Assembly (NCBI GenBank): GCA_033283385.1
Contig: JAWMQQ010000002.1
Coordinates: 62,001 to 126,000, forward strand
Length of the DNA: 64,000 bases
From: Mangrovimicrobium sp033283385
GTDB taxonomy: Bacteria > Pseudomonadota > Gammaproteobacteria > Pseudomonadales > Halieaceae
Direction: 5' to 3'
Below, piece by piece: positions 40,004-48,703 of the stretch; the stretch's first letter is position 1; every line of letters begins with the position of its first letter. The notes beneath the pieces are model-generated. The model saw only the letters and a program-made list of their open reading frames with translations, searched no databases and was not told the origin of the DNA. A program made the translations under genes and the position numbers.

Positions 40004-41707
40004 ATGAAACTGCTGGTCGAGCGCAATTTCGTCGAGGCGATGGCGGAGCATTACCCGGAAATGTCGCCCTATACCGAGCAGCTGAAGTTCGGCAACCGGG
40101 CGGAGATACCCAGCAGCCAGCTCTCGCTTCCCCAACTGGGTTTCCTCTGCGACCTGTACCGCGAGGCCGGCGCCGGTATGCGCGGGCGCGCGGCGCAACT
40201 GTCCACCCTGCGGCAGGCGCTGGGCGCGGACCTGCGGGTCTACCAGGAGGGTGAGCTGGAACACCTGGTGGCGGGCATCACCGAGTACCTGCTGCGGGAC
40301 GCCATCCACGGCTGGCTGTTCCAGGCCAATACCACGGGCAAGCCGATCGCCTTCCTGGTCTCGCGCATCGATTTCACGCCCCCCGGCGAGGAGGAGACCG
40401 GGCGTATCCTGATCGAGCTACAGGCCAACGCGATGGCGAAGATCGTCAACCAGACGATGATCATTCGCGAGCGGGATATCGCCGGCAGGACCGTCGCACA
40501 GGTGTTCGCCGACGCCGGGTACTTCAAGGAGACCGCGGAACTGGTGGATGCCTACGAGCGTTCGACGGAGCGCTTCTTCGCCTGGCGCGCCGACTATGGA
40601 CGGCAGTTTTCCGGGCGCGGCACCGGCATCTACGCCGAGGACCCGAGCGCCTCGCACCGCAATACCGACTGGTCGCGCAAGAGCCGGGTGATCCTGTCCT
40701 CCAGCGGCAGCCCGGCGCGGCTGGTCAACGACGAGGAGATTCTCAGCGACCGCGCGCTGGCCATGGACGCCACCGGCAACATCCTCGGCAAGTACCTGCG
40801 CAAGGCGGGCCGCAGTACCAGCTACGATGAAAAGGTCGAACGCGCCGCAGAGAATCTGTCGGGGGAAATCCCCGACGGCCTGTTCACCCGCCTGCCGGTG
40901 CACGGCTACATCCTGCTGTTCCACCTGGAGCTGCACCACCACCTCTGGGTGCACGTGGACGACATAGAGCCCTACGAATACCTGCCGGAGCTGAAGCAGA
41001 AGCTGGTCCTGCCGCCGGAGCAGACGGACCTCATCGATATCCTCACGGCGGAAATGGACGTGCTGATGGACGATATCGTCGAAGGCAAGTCCGGCGGGAC
41101 CACCGTGCTGTGCTGCGGGCCGGCGGGCGTGGGCAAGACGCTGACCGCCGAAGTGTACGCGGAAATCATCAACCGGCCGCTGTACCGCGTGCACTCCGGC
41201 CAGCTGGGCCTGAACGTCGCCGAGATGGAGAAGGCGCTCAAGGACACCCTGACCCGCGCCCAGCGCTGGGGGGCGGTTATGCTGATCGACGAGGCGGATG
41301 TCTACATCAAGCGCCGCGACGACAACCTGGCCGCGAACGCGGTGGTCGGCGTTTTCCTGCGGGTGCTGGAGTACTTCAACGGCCTGCTGTTCCTCACCAC
41401 CAACCGCACCGACGACATCGACGAGGCCATCGTGTCGCGCTGTATCGCGGTGATCCGGTATTCGCCCCCGGACCGCGCGGACCGGCGCCGGATCTGGCGG
41501 GTGATGACCGAGCAGTTCGACCTGCCGGTGCAGCCGGGGCTGGTTGAGACCCTGGCGGATGTATTCCCCCAGGCCAGCGGTCGTGACATCAAGGGATTGA
41601 CCAAGCTGGTAGCGAAATACTGCCACTACAAGGGTGTTGCGCCCTCGCTGGAAGTGTTCGAGCGCTGCAGCGTATTCAGGGGGCTGGAAAAACACGCCGG
41701 AAGGTGA
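40004..41707 (+). CDS. AAA+ ATPase of unknown role
   Basis: The 567-aa protein has an approximately 330-residue N-terminal region that I cannot assign (PVHGYILLFHLELHHHLWVHVDD near its end). A single AAA+ module follows, with Walker A GPAGVGKT at 372-379, Walker B VMLIDEAD near 426-431, sensor 1 in FLTTNRTDDIDEAI and arginine-finger-type VSRC. It resembles Cdc48/Rubisco-activase-like remodelling ATPases in its core. The ATG at 40004 follows CGAGGAGGG. It converges with, and overlaps by about 30 bp, the decayed alkB gene. It probably remodels a partner encoded in the island, but no substrate is evident. Confidence 0.85.
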   Translation: MKLLVERNFVEAMAEHYPEMSPYTEQLKFGNRAEIPSSQLSLPQLGFLCDLYREAGAGMRGRAAQLSTLRQALGADLRVYQEGELEHLVAGITEYLLRDAIHGWLFQANTTGKPIAFLVSRIDFTPPGEEETGRILIELQANAMAKIVNQTMIIRERDIAGRTVAQVFADAGYFKETAELVDAYERSTERFFAWRADYGRQFSGRGTGIYAEDPSASHRNTDWSRKSRVILSSSGSPARLVNDEEILSDRALAMDATGNILGKYLRKAGRSTSYDEKVERAAENLSGEIPDGLFTRLPVHGYILLFHLELHHHLWVHVDDIEPYEYLPELKQKLVLPPEQTDLIDILTAEMDVLMDDIVEGKSGGTTVLCCGPAGVGKTLTAEVYAEIINRPLYRVHSGQLGLNVAEMEKALKDTLTRAQRWGAVMLIDEADVYIKRRDDNLAANAVVGVFLRVLEYFNGLLFLTTNRTDDIDEAIVSRCIAVIRYSPPDRADRRRIWRVMTEQFDLPVQPGLVETLADVFPQASGRDIKGLTKLVAKYCHYKGVAPSLEVFERCSVFRGLEKHAGR

Positions 41708-42172
41708 GGTTGATCCTGCCGCCGCGAGTGCCGGTGGGCGGGACACTGTGCTGCCAGTCATGCTGGAACGCAGGTTGCATCAGCAGCAGGCTGCCTCCGG
41801 GCAGTTCCATAGCGCCGTTTGCCTGCGGATCGTCCTTGCGCCGGAAGCGGAATCTCGCTGTGTGCCCAGCGACACCGAGGCGATCCAGGGCCGCGCCTGC
41901 AACAGGTTGTCGCTGTAGCTGTAGACGATGCCTGCGTCGGCGTGCCAGGCCTGCAGGCGCGGCAGGGTGAAGCGCCGGCCGAAGACCTCGTAGTGATTTT
42001 CGGGCCAGCGCTGCTCCTCCAGCAGTTGCCGGAATATCGCCGCGGCGGCATCCCGCTCGAGAAACTGGCTGTGCAGCAGGAACGGCGGGCGCCGGATGCT
42101 GCGCCGGGCGACTATCGGCGCGGGCAGCTGGGCGGTGAGCGCCGCCGCTGCCGGGGCGAGTACCTCCTGCAC
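41676..42172 (-). pseudogene. AlkB-like 2-oxoglutarate/Fe(II) dioxygenase, decayed
   Basis: The frame from ATG 42172 reads like an AlkB (ALKBH2-type) repair dioxygenase: FLERDAAAAIFRQLLEEQRW, FGRRFTLPRLQAWHAD, YSYSDNLLQARPW. It then jumps directly to IASVSLGTQR. About 40-50 residues normally between them, including the HxD iron ligands, are absent. At about 41865 the frame shifts by one; the alternative frame gives FRFRRKDDPQANGAMELPGG, LLLMQPAFQHDWQHS and RINLTFRR, ending TGA at 41676-41678. Two independent lesions argue for a pseudogene rather than a sequencing error alone. Confidence 0.8.
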
Positions 42173-42180
42173 CGGCGGGC

Positions 42181-42399
42181 CTATGCCCGCAGCAGCGCTT
42201 TTGCCAGCCGCTCCGACAACTGCTCTTCGGTGAACTGCGGTTCGTTCGGCGGGTACAGGCTGTCCTCGTCGAAGTTGAATCCGTGCTCTGCGGCGAGCGC
42301 GAACATTTCCTTGAGTTTCTGGCAGGACTTCAACTGCTCGCCCAGCGCCTGGTCTGCTTTGGCTTTGGTGGAAAATGCGGTGATGTTTTCGATGGACAT
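42181..42399 (-). CDS. Nif11-type leader peptide protein
   Basis: The 72-aa peptide matches the Nif11 (nitrogen-fixation/RiPP leader) pattern: MSIENITAFSTKAKADQALG, LKSCQKLKEMFALAAEHGFNF, then DEDSLYPPN. Nif11 domains serve as leader peptides for modified peptides or occur in stand-alone proteins. Here the tail after the leader is a short helix (FTEEQLSERLAKALLRA) without Cys and with few Ser/Thr, so no obvious core peptide is present. AAGAGAG lies upstream of the ATG. It is 8 nt before the alkB remnant. No lanthipeptide, radical-SAM or protease maturase is adjacent. Confidence 0.75.
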   Translation of the reverse strand: MSIENITAFSTKAKADQALGEQLKSCQKLKEMFALAAEHGFNFDEDSLYPPNEPQFTEEQLSERLAKALLRA

Positions 42400-42454
42400 G
42401 AATGGCTCTCTTGCAGGTGGTTGGATTTCAAGGGGTCAGACTCCTTGATGGTGT

Positions 42455-42787
42455 TTATCCGGTGTAGGCGATCTCGGCCACGCAGGCGTTGTCGCGGAAA
42501 TTGTGCAGGGCGTTGTCGAAGTTCATTTCGTTGCCGAACAGTTCGCTACGGGCGATGACTTCCCCGCCCGGGTCCTTGACCAGGAAGAAGAAATCCCCTC
42601 CCGGCGTCTTCGCCTTGGCGATCTGCTGGCTCATCAGCGAGCCGACGCGCACGTCCTGTATCGCCTGCTCCGCGGTTTCCCGGTCGGAGAACTCCTGGCT
42701 GGTCAGCAGCATTTCACCCCTGCCGCTGAACAGGTGGAACTGGTAGTAGCCATCCGTGAGTGGCGTGACCCTGAACATCGCTGACAT
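42455..42787 (-). CDS. tandem DUF1508 (YegP-like) protein
   Basis: The 110-aa protein contains two DUF1508 repeats. The first has YYQFHLFSGRGEMLLTSQEF followed by ETAEQAIQDVR, and the second has FFFLVKDPGGEVIARSELF followed by NALHNFRDNA. YegP-type proteins are small, widespread and of unknown function. GGAGGT sits 4 nt before the ATG. It reads in the same direction as the Nif11 gene, 55 bp upstream of it, so the two may be co-transcribed. Confidence 0.85.
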   Translation of the reverse strand: MSAMFRVTPLTDGYYQFHLFSGRGEMLLTSQEFSDRETAEQAIQDVRVGSLMSQQIAKAKTPGGDFFFLVKDPGGEVIARSELFGNEMNFDNALHNFRDNACVAEIAYTG

Positions 42788-43016
42788 CTTTACCTCCGGG
42801 TGTGTGGAGACCTCGTGCCGTTAGCGGATTGCAAATTGCAGGCCACGTAGAAATGCGGGGTTTGCAGGGTAATCACGGGTTTCGAGGGCAGGTAATTGTC
42901 GGCAATCACACAAATTCCTGTGCGGATGTCGCAAACTGCCCGTGCTGTTTTCGGCGAGAACCCTGTGCTAAAAAGCCTCGTGAACTCGATCGGAAAAACA
43001 CCTTGTGGGCCATGCC

Positions 43017-43325
43017 ATGCAGTACGACCAGTATTATCTAAGCTACTCCGGCGCGGCCCTGCCGCTGAATCTCGTCAGCCCCCTGGGCGCTGAGGACATC
43101 GAAAACAGGAATACGTATTTTGGCGTCAATCTCGACGATCACGGGCGTATCGAGCTGATTCACAAGCGGGTATATGGTGACGTTGAACTCGCCCATCGCT
43201 ATGGCTACGGCGACGATAACCAGTTGCTCTGGGCGGAGATTTTTTCCGTCGACGAAGAGGGACGCAGGTTGAGTTTCGACACCGCGGGCCGCCTGGTCGG
43301 CGATGAGGAAATCCCCGCGCCCTGA
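43017..43325 (+). CDS. hypothetical protein of about 100 aa
   Basis: The 102-aa acidic, soluble protein is rich in Tyr/Asp and beta-strand-like segments (YYLSYSGAALPLNLVSPL, NRNTYFGVNLDDHGRIELIH, LLWAEIFSVDEEGRRLSFD). It vaguely resembles DUF6156-type proteins, but I am not certain. ATG 43017 is used; GTG 43005 is an alternative with no better ribosome site. It is divergent from the DUF1508 gene across a 229-bp region with a somewhat lower GC content, and it is followed at 60 bp by another unknown gene. Confidence 0.65.
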   Translation: MQYDQYYLSYSGAALPLNLVSPLGAEDIENRNTYFGVNLDDHGRIELIHKRVYGDVELAHRYGYGDDNQLLWAEIFSVDEEGRRLSFDTAGRLVGDEEIPAP

Positions 43326-43384
43326 GCCGGTTCGATTTTTGCAATCCTCTCCGGGGCCAGCAACTGTTACCAGGGGAGGCCCGG

Positions 43385-44029
43385 ATGGGCATCGAGTTCA
43401 ACATAACCAAGGGTCTCGCAACGATCGGGGCGACCATCTCGGAACTCGAGGGAATGGATCGCATACTGCGCGAAGAACTGGGCGCCAGCGACTTCATCCG
43501 CCACTACGACAGCCTGCTGTTCGATGTGCTCAATTCCTACGGCGTCGTCACCCGCACGCTCTCGCCACTGGTGGAACTGTCCAGCGCAGAGGCGTTTCAG
43601 GACGAATTTGCGCCAACCCGTGAAGCCTATGAACGCATCTACCAGGCGGCGCTGAGCGAGCCGCGGGTCAACGCGGAGTACACCTACGAGAAATACCTGC
43701 AGTTTCGCAAACTGCGCGAGGTGGGCACCGGTTACCCGCCGCTCAAGCGGGCCTTTTCCCGCCTGCACGATTTCATCGACAAGTGGATCGACAACGATAT
43801 CTGGCTGGCCATGACCATCGATACGCTGCTGAAGCAGGTCCAGCGCTTGTTGGCCGAGGTGGCCGAGATGCAGAAATCCGACGGGGACGCGGCACTCCTG
43901 ATGTACCAGTCCAGCATCGGTTGCCTGCAGCCTTACCTGCAGATTATCGAGGATCGGCTGGAAGAGTTGGGAGGCCGGCTCGACATGACTCCGGTTTACG
44001 CCGGCTGTGCAGCCGATGCAGCCCGGTAG
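43385..44029 (+). CDS. hypothetical helical protein
   Basis: The 214-aa protein is predicted almost entirely helical with heptad-like stretches (ELEGMDRILREELGA, LLKQVQRLLAEVAEMQK, QIIEDRLEELGGRLD). It has no membrane segment or signal peptide. No family is recognised. GGGGAGG lies ahead of the ATG. It probably forms an operon with the preceding 102-aa protein, and it is the last gene of the accessory island. The TAG stop is the GTAG head of the REP pair, so the native C-terminus may have been altered by that element. Confidence 0.7.
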   Translation: MGIEFNITKGLATIGATISELEGMDRILREELGASDFIRHYDSLLFDVLNSYGVVTRTLSPLVELSSAEAFQDEFAPTREAYERIYQAALSEPRVNAEYTYEKYLQFRKLREVGTGYPPLKRAFSRLHDFIDKWIDNDIWLAMTIDTLLKQVQRLLAEVAEMQKSDGDAALLMYQSSIGCLQPYLQIIEDRLEELGGRLDMTPVYAGCAADAAR

Positions 44030-44102
44030 GAGCCTGCTACGCAGCCGATCGCGGTTGTAGGAGCCCGCTATGCGGGCGATCGCCTGCGTAGCAGGCTCCT
44101 AC
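44026..44102. repeat. REP pair supplying stop codons to both convergent genes
   Basis: Left units start GTAGGAGCCTGCTACGCAG at 44026 and GTAGGAGCCCGCTATGCGGG near 44057. The inverted unit ends CTCCTAC at 44102. TAG 44027-44029 ends the helical protein, and the complementary TAG at 44099-44101 ends the sulfotransferase. It forms the right border of the accessory island. Confidence 0.9.
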
Positions 44103-44998
44103 AAGCTACCCTCCGCCAGCCAGCGCGCGCACTCCTCGCCGAGCTCATCCAGCGCGCGCTGTTCGTAGCGGGCGATATCCTCCGCCGGCAACATGTCCCG
44201 CCAGCGCCCGTTCACACCCTTGTGAATGAAGCTCCGGGCGCCGCCCTCCCACAGCACACCGCCCAGCGGCGCACTCTGTGCGGCGTTCGCCTTCATGTAG
44301 TCGAAGCTGCAGTGCTGTAGTACCCGCTCCCAGCCGTCCGGGCTCACCTGCACGTCGAGGAAGTCGGCGATACGCCGGATCTCGCCTTCCATGTCCGCCT
44401 TGAGGTCGGCGAAGTGCACGAGCAGCACGTTGGGCAGCTCGCGAATCGCCCACCAACTGCGCACGTTCTCCCAGAACGGCCAGAAGGGGTAGCCCTCCCG
44501 GTCCAGCCAGTCCTCGAAGTACTCTACGATATCCGCCTTGGGCGGTTCGATGGGCGGGCCGACGCGGCCGGGCGTGTCGTTGATCGCCGCGTACCAGTCG
44601 GCGTTGGCGGTGGCGTGGTGGTTGTACAGGCTCCACAGCACGTCGCGCCCGTCGCGGCCCACGTAGATGTAGCGTGCACGCGGCGAGAACACCAGCGCGT
44701 CCACCGGCAGGTGCGTCTTGATGAAGCGCCGGTGCGTCTGCGCCTCTACCTCCGGCAGCTTGATGGCCTTGGGTGGTACCCGCAAGTCCAGCCACGGCGA
44801 CATGGCGCCGACCTCCAGCCCCTCGGCGCCGTCGAACAGCAGCTGCGCGACGATCTGCTGCGTCCAGGTGGTGCCGGACTTGCCGTAGGTGGCGATGACG
44901 ATGTCGTCGTCGCGGAAGTTGAAATCGTTCCAGATCGTGGAATCGAAGTGGTGGCTGTGCATCTCCCGGGTTTTCACCGGGTATTCGATGGTGGACAT
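44099..44998 (-). CDS. sulfotransferase
   Basis: The 299-aa soluble protein is a sulfotransferase family 1 enzyme that moves sulfate from PAPS to a hydroxyl or amine. Diagnostic parts are IVIATYGKSGTTWTQQI (5'-phosphosulfate loop with Lys), the likely catalytic His in FIKTHLP, YVGRDGRDVLWSLYNH (3'-phosphate site) and the C-terminal FIHKGVNGRWRDML (RKGxxGDWK-like). Similar bacterial enzymes are cytosolic with unknown acceptors. It is a single gene; its stop codon is in the REP pair at its 3' end. Confidence 0.92.
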   Translation of the reverse strand: MSTIEYPVKTREMHSHHFDSTIWNDFNFRDDDIVIATYGKSGTTWTQQIVAQLLFDGAEGLEVGAMSPWLDLRVPPKAIKLPEVEAQTHRRFIKTHLPVDALVFSPRARYIYVGRDGRDVLWSLYNHHATANADWYAAINDTPGRVGPPIEPPKADIVEYFEDWLDREGYPFWPFWENVRSWWAIRELPNVLLVHFADLKADMEGEIRRIADFLDVQVSPDGWERVLQHCSFDYMKANAAQSAPLGGVLWEGGARSFIHKGVNGRWRDMLPAEDIARYEQRALDELGEECARWLAEGSL

Positions 44999-45057
44999 AG
45001 GGCCTCTACGGGTTGTTCGGGTGGTGCAAGTATTGCCCAAGTTTCGATATTTCGCCT

Positions 45058-45137
45058 GTAGGAGCCTGCTATGCAGGCGATCGCCCAATCTGTGGGAGCG
45101 CGCTCCGCGCGCGATCGCCTGCGTAGCAGGCTCCTAC
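45058..45137. repeat. REP pair between sulfotransferase and phospholipase D genes
   Basis: Left unit GTAGGAGCCTGCTATGCAGG starts at 45058, a decayed left unit (GTGGGAGCGCGCTCCGCGCG) is near 45097, and the inverted unit ends CTCCTAC at 45137. The right edge supplies the stop codon of the phospholipase D-like gene. Confidence 0.88.
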
Positions 45138-46711
45138 AATTGCGATTCGGGGACGATCCAGGACAGCACCCGCGTACTGAACCGCTTCCACCAGGTGGTG
45201 TCCGGCTCGTGGTGCTCGATGCGCAGCTGGCCCTGGTCCAGCGTCTCCCACTCCAGGTCTCCCCGCGCATCCAGTTTCACCCTGTAGGCCACCTTCAGGA
45301 TCCAGTCGTCGAAGCTGTCCGACAGCTCTGCGGCCTCATCCGGGCTCCGGAACCAGGCGCCGAGCTCGGTGTTGAGGGCGGCGGAGCGCCCGTCCAGGTT
45401 GAACGAGCCGACAAACAGGTAGGTCTTGTCGAAGTCGAAAAACTTCGCGTGCAGGCTGGACTTCGATGCGCCGATGCGCGAGCGTTTCGATTTTTCCACC
45501 CGCTCGGCGTGAGCGCGAAACTCGTACAGCTCGACGCCGCCGCGCACCAAAGCCTCGCGGTAGCGCATGTAGCCGGCGTGGACCAGCGAGACGTCGTTGG
45601 CCTGCAGGGAGTTGGTCAGGATGCGCACGCGCACGCCGCGCTCGACCATGGAGCTGAAGTACTCGGTCAGCTCGTCGCCGGGCACGAAGTAGGGCGAGAC
45701 GATGATCAGGTCGTGTTGGGTGCGGTCCGCGGCCTGGCGCAGCTTGGGCGCCAGGTGGGTTTCCTCGCTGATCTCGGTAGCCTCGACCTTTTCCGGCTGG
45801 TCGTAGGCCAGCAGCCACTGCGACCAGACGTAGTCGATGTCGGCGATGGAGTCCACCGTGGCCAGCTCGAACTGCTTCAGCACACCCGCGTAATGCGTAT
45901 TGACCGCCTCCGCCATGTAATCGCTGGCCTGTTTGCGCTGCGCGTCCAGCGCCCCGGCGGGCAGCGCTTGTGGCCAGTCGAACGCGTTGATGGGGTAGGC
46001 CCAGCGGCTGTTCCAGTAGAGGTCGAACTGGCTGGAGATCTCGCCGGCGATGGGACCGATGGCCAGTGCGTCCAGGTCGCCGAAGCCGACTTCTTCACCC
46101 GCCTGGAAATACTCGTCGCCGATATTGCGGCCGCCGAAGATGCTGGCCTGGTTGTCCACCGTCAGGGTCTTGTTGTGCATGCGCCGGTTGACCCGTGCGG
46201 TGTCGGCGACGAAGTCCACCGGGCGTGCGCCGCGGTTGGCGAAGGGGTTGAACACCCGCACCTCGATGTTGGGGTGGCTGTCCAGCGTGCGCAGGGCCTC
46301 GTCCTTGCCCGCGGTGTCCAGGTCGTCGAGCAGCAGGCGCACCCGCACGCCGCGGTCCGCCGCCGCCAGCAACTGTCCCACCAGCACGCCGCCGGTCAGG
46401 TCCCGGTGCCAGATGTAGTACTGGGCATCGATGCTCTTCTGCGCCGCCGCGACCAGCCGCAGCCGGGCGAGGAAGGCGCTTTCACCATCCAGCAGGGTGT
46501 GGAACCCCGAGAGTCCGGGGTGGGCCTCGAGTAGCGGTTGCAGTTCCCTGCCCAGCGCGGTGTCGGCGGTATCGGTGATCGCGTAGCTTGGCACCCGTTG
46601 GTCCAGCGACGGCAGGGAACTGCAGGCGCCGAGCAACAGGGCGAGACAGGCGATTGTCAGCCAGTGGGCAAACAGGCGTCCGTGGGCTCTTGGTCCGGGG
46701 CTGCGCGGCAT
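45134..46711 (-). CDS. phospholipase D-family lipoprotein (cardiolipin synthase C-like)
   Basis: The 525-aa protein has a lipoprotein signal (hydrophobic IACLALLLGAC lipobox near residue 30) and two PLD catalytic motifs: RMHNKTLTVDNQASIFGGRN around residue 180, and SLHAKFFDFDKTYLFVGSFN around 430. Layout and length match ClsC/YmdC-like cardiolipin synthases, although lipoprotein anchoring is less usual. The ATG at 46711 follows GGGAGATC; an in-frame ATG 45 nt upstream lacks a ribosome site. It probably acts on phospholipids at the periplasmic membrane face. Confidence 0.9.
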   Translation of the reverse strand: MPRSPGPRAHGRLFAHWLTIACLALLLGACSSLPSLDQRVPSYAITDTADTALGRELQPLLEAHPGLSGFHTLLDGESAFLARLRLVAAAQKSIDAQYYIWHRDLTGGVLVGQLLAAADRGVRVRLLLDDLDTAGKDEALRTLDSHPNIEVRVFNPFANRGARPVDFVADTARVNRRMHNKTLTVDNQASIFGGRNIGDEYFQAGEEVGFGDLDALAIGPIAGEISSQFDLYWNSRWAYPINAFDWPQALPAGALDAQRKQASDYMAEAVNTHYAGVLKQFELATVDSIADIDYVWSQWLLAYDQPEKVEATEISEETHLAPKLRQAADRTQHDLIIVSPYFVPGDELTEYFSSMVERGVRVRILTNSLQANDVSLVHAGYMRYREALVRGGVELYEFRAHAERVEKSKRSRIGASKSSLHAKFFDFDKTYLFVGSFNLDGRSAALNTELGAWFRSPDEAAELSDSFDDWILKVAYRVKLDARGDLEWETLDQGQLRIEHHEPDTTWWKRFSTRVLSWIVPESQL

Positions 46712-46760
46712 GTGATCTCCCTGCTCAGGTGAACTCGTCACCCATGGTCCCAGCAAGCGC

Positions 46761-47732
46761 TCAACTGCTCAAGCGCTCGACCAGCGCCAGCAGTTCGGGG
46801 TCGACCGGCCTGGGGGTGTTGATGGCCCGGTGGAAGTCGGTAAAGGTGATGCGATTGTCGACCACCCCGACCATGCTGTTGCGCTCGCCGCCCAGCAGGC
46901 CGTCGACCGCGGCCGCGCCCAGCCGGGATGCCAGCACCCGGTCCGTCGACGAGGGCGAACCGCCGCGCTGCACGTGACCCAGGGTGGATACCCGGATCTC
47001 CAGGTGCGGTACCTGGGGCCCGACCCGGGCGGCTATCTGGTGGGCATCCCCCAGCGGCCCGCCCTCCGCCACGATGACGATGAACGAGGTGCGCTGGTGG
47101 TCGCGCCCCCGGTGCAGTGCCGCGACCAGCTGTTCCAGTGTGGGCGCAGTCTCCGGGATGATGATGAACTCGGCGCCGCCGCCGATGCCGCTGTGCAGGG
47201 CGATGTGCCCCGAGTGGCGGCCCATGACCTCGACGAAAAACACGCGGTCCTGGGAATTGGCGGTATCCCGCACCTTGTCGATGGCCTCCAGCGCGGTGTT
47301 GACCGCGGTGTCGAAGCCGATGGTGTAATCGCAGCCGTACAGGTCGTTGTCGATGGTGCCCGGGACGCCGATGATCGGCATATCGTGTTCCCGCTGGAAG
47401 ATGTCCGCCCCGGTGAACGTGCCGTCGCCGCCGATCGCCACCAGGCCCTCGATGCCCCAACGATGAAGGTGCGCCCAGGCCTGCGCGCGGCCCTCGGGCT
47501 GCATGAAGCCGGGCGAGCGCGCCGTCTTCAGGATGGTGCCGCCGCGCTGCAGGATATTGCTTACCGCGAAGGGCTCGATGACCTCGATGTCGCCGGCGAT
47601 CATGCCGTTGTAGCCGTAGCGGATGCCGAGCACTTCGACCCCGGCCTCGAGCCCGGTCTTGACCACCGCGCGGATGCAGGCGTTCATGCCGGGTGCGTCG
47701 CCGCCCGAGGTAAAGACGCCGATGCGTTTCAT
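46761..47732 (-). CDS. pfkA: 6-phosphofructokinase
   Basis: The 323-aa PfkA-type kinase phosphorylates fructose 6-phosphate. Motifs include GVFTSGGDAPGMNACIRAVV, AIGGDGTFTGA (Gly rather than Asp after the TFT favours ATP over pyrophosphate), the catalytic PGTIDNDLYG, EVMGRHSGHIA, and LGHVQRGGSPS for effector/substrate binding. Length equals bacterial ATP-PFK. It is the third of a run of minus-strand genes but has separate spacing. It indicates a functional Embden-Meyerhof step. Confidence 0.95.
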   Translation of the reverse strand: MKRIGVFTSGGDAPGMNACIRAVVKTGLEAGVEVLGIRYGYNGMIAGDIEVIEPFAVSNILQRGGTILKTARSPGFMQPEGRAQAWAHLHRWGIEGLVAIGGDGTFTGADIFQREHDMPIIGVPGTIDNDLYGCDYTIGFDTAVNTALEAIDKVRDTANSQDRVFFVEVMGRHSGHIALHSGIGGGAEFIIIPETAPTLEQLVAALHRGRDHQRTSFIVIVAEGGPLGDAHQIAARVGPQVPHLEIRVSTLGHVQRGGSPSSTDRVLASRLGAAAVDGLLGGERNSMVGVVDNRITFTDFHRAINTPRPVDPELLALVERLSS

Positions 47733-47757
47733 CGCGGGTTCCTGACCTGCACGCGCA

Positions 47758-48162
47758 TCATTGGCGCTCGTGAACCTCGACGCCCTCGGGAATCTCGTAC
47801 CAGTCCTGCTTCTGGCTCACCCAGATATGGGCGGTGGGCTGGATGATGCTGGTGTCGTCCAGCGTGGAGGGCTTCAGCTTGATACGCTCCGGGTCCGCCG
47901 GGTTGAAGTGGTAGATGCGGTTGCCGCAGGTCGGGCAGAACTTCGCGGCGTTGGTATTGCCGCTGTCGGAGCTGCGCTCCCAGTGGGCCAGTTCGCCCTC
48001 GAACTCGATGTCGCCGGTGGCGACCAGCGCGGTGATCGAGAATGCGCTGGTGGAGAGCTTCTGGCATTCCCGGCAGTGGCAGGCGACCACTTTCATCGGT
48101 GGCGCGAGCAGGCGGTACCTGACTCCGCCGCACTGGCAGGAACCGGCAATCGGGTAGGGCAT
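47758..48162 (-). CDS. GFA-family (glutathione-dependent formaldehyde-activating-like) protein
   Basis: The 134-aa zinc protein has the GFA fold: GSCQCGGVRYRL, then ACHCRECQKLSTSAFS and KFCPTCGNRIYHFNP. These give the seven or eight Cys that hold structural and catalytic zincs. Family members have been linked to glutathione adducts of formaldehyde, but most are uncharacterised. The ATG at 48162 has AGGAGATAACGAC just upstream. It lies 25 nt upstream of pfkA and reads the same way. Confidence 0.9.
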   Translation of the reverse strand: MPYPIAGSCQCGGVRYRLLAPPMKVVACHCRECQKLSTSAFSITALVATGDIEFEGELAHWERSSDSGNTNAAKFCPTCGNRIYHFNPADPERIKLKPSTLDDTSIIQPTAHIWVSQKQDWYEIPEGVEVHERQ

Positions 48163-48191
48163 GTCGTTATCTCCTGTGGTTGCGGATTCTT

Positions 48192-48659
48192 CTATTGGCA
48201 CAGCGGCGAGAAGCTGCCGCCCACCAGCGCGCACAAATCCCCGGGCGCCAGTTCGATCTCCAGCCCGCGGCGTCCGGCGCTGACCAGGATAGTTTGCTGG
48301 CCCTGGGCCGAGCTGTCGATCACCGTGCGCAGGCGTTTCTTCTGGCCCAGCGGGCTGACCCCGCCGAGCACATAGCCGGTGGAGCGCTCCACCGCCGCAC
48401 TCTCGGCCATCGCCGCCTTCTTTGCGCCGAGGCTGCGCGCCATCAGCTTCATGTTGAGTTTCTGCGCGACCGGCACCACGCCGACGGCGAGCTCGCGGCC
48501 GTCCAGGCTGACCACCAGGGTCTTGAACACCCGCTCCGGCGCGACCCCCAGTTTTTCCGCCGCCTCCAGCCCGTAGGATTCGCTGGCGGGATCGTGGCTG
48601 TACTCGTGTACCTGGTGTGCGACTTTACGCTGTCGGGCGAGGTTGATTCCGGGGGTCAT
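48192..48659 (-). CDS. ybaK: Cys-tRNA(Pro) deacylase YbaK
   Basis: The 155-aa protein is a YbaK/EbsC editing domain. It has SYGLEAAEKLGVAPERVFKTLVVSLDG (YxxEAAxxLG.....KTL), MARSLGAKKAAMAESAAVERSTGYVLGGVSPLG with the catalytic Lys in LGAKK, and VSAGRRGLEIELAPGDLCAL. It hydrolyses Cys mischarged to tRNA-Pro in trans. The 29-nt gap to the GFA gene suggests possible co-transcription. Confidence 0.95.
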   Translation of the reverse strand: MTPGINLARQRKVAHQVHEYSHDPASESYGLEAAEKLGVAPERVFKTLVVSLDGRELAVGVVPVAQKLNMKLMARSLGAKKAAMAESAAVERSTGYVLGGVSPLGQKKRLRTVIDSSAQGQQTILVSAGRRGLEIELAPGDLCALVGGSFSPLCQ

Positions 48660-48703
48660 GTTTCCACTGCATTACATCGGTTGCTGTTGTGCGCCGCCGC
48701 GGG

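Noticed and set aside
42181..42399. Nif11 gene as a complete lanthipeptide-type precursor
   Set aside because: The tail lacks Cys and has almost no Ser/Thr, and no LanM, cyclase, radical-SAM or peptidase-transporter gene is adjacent.
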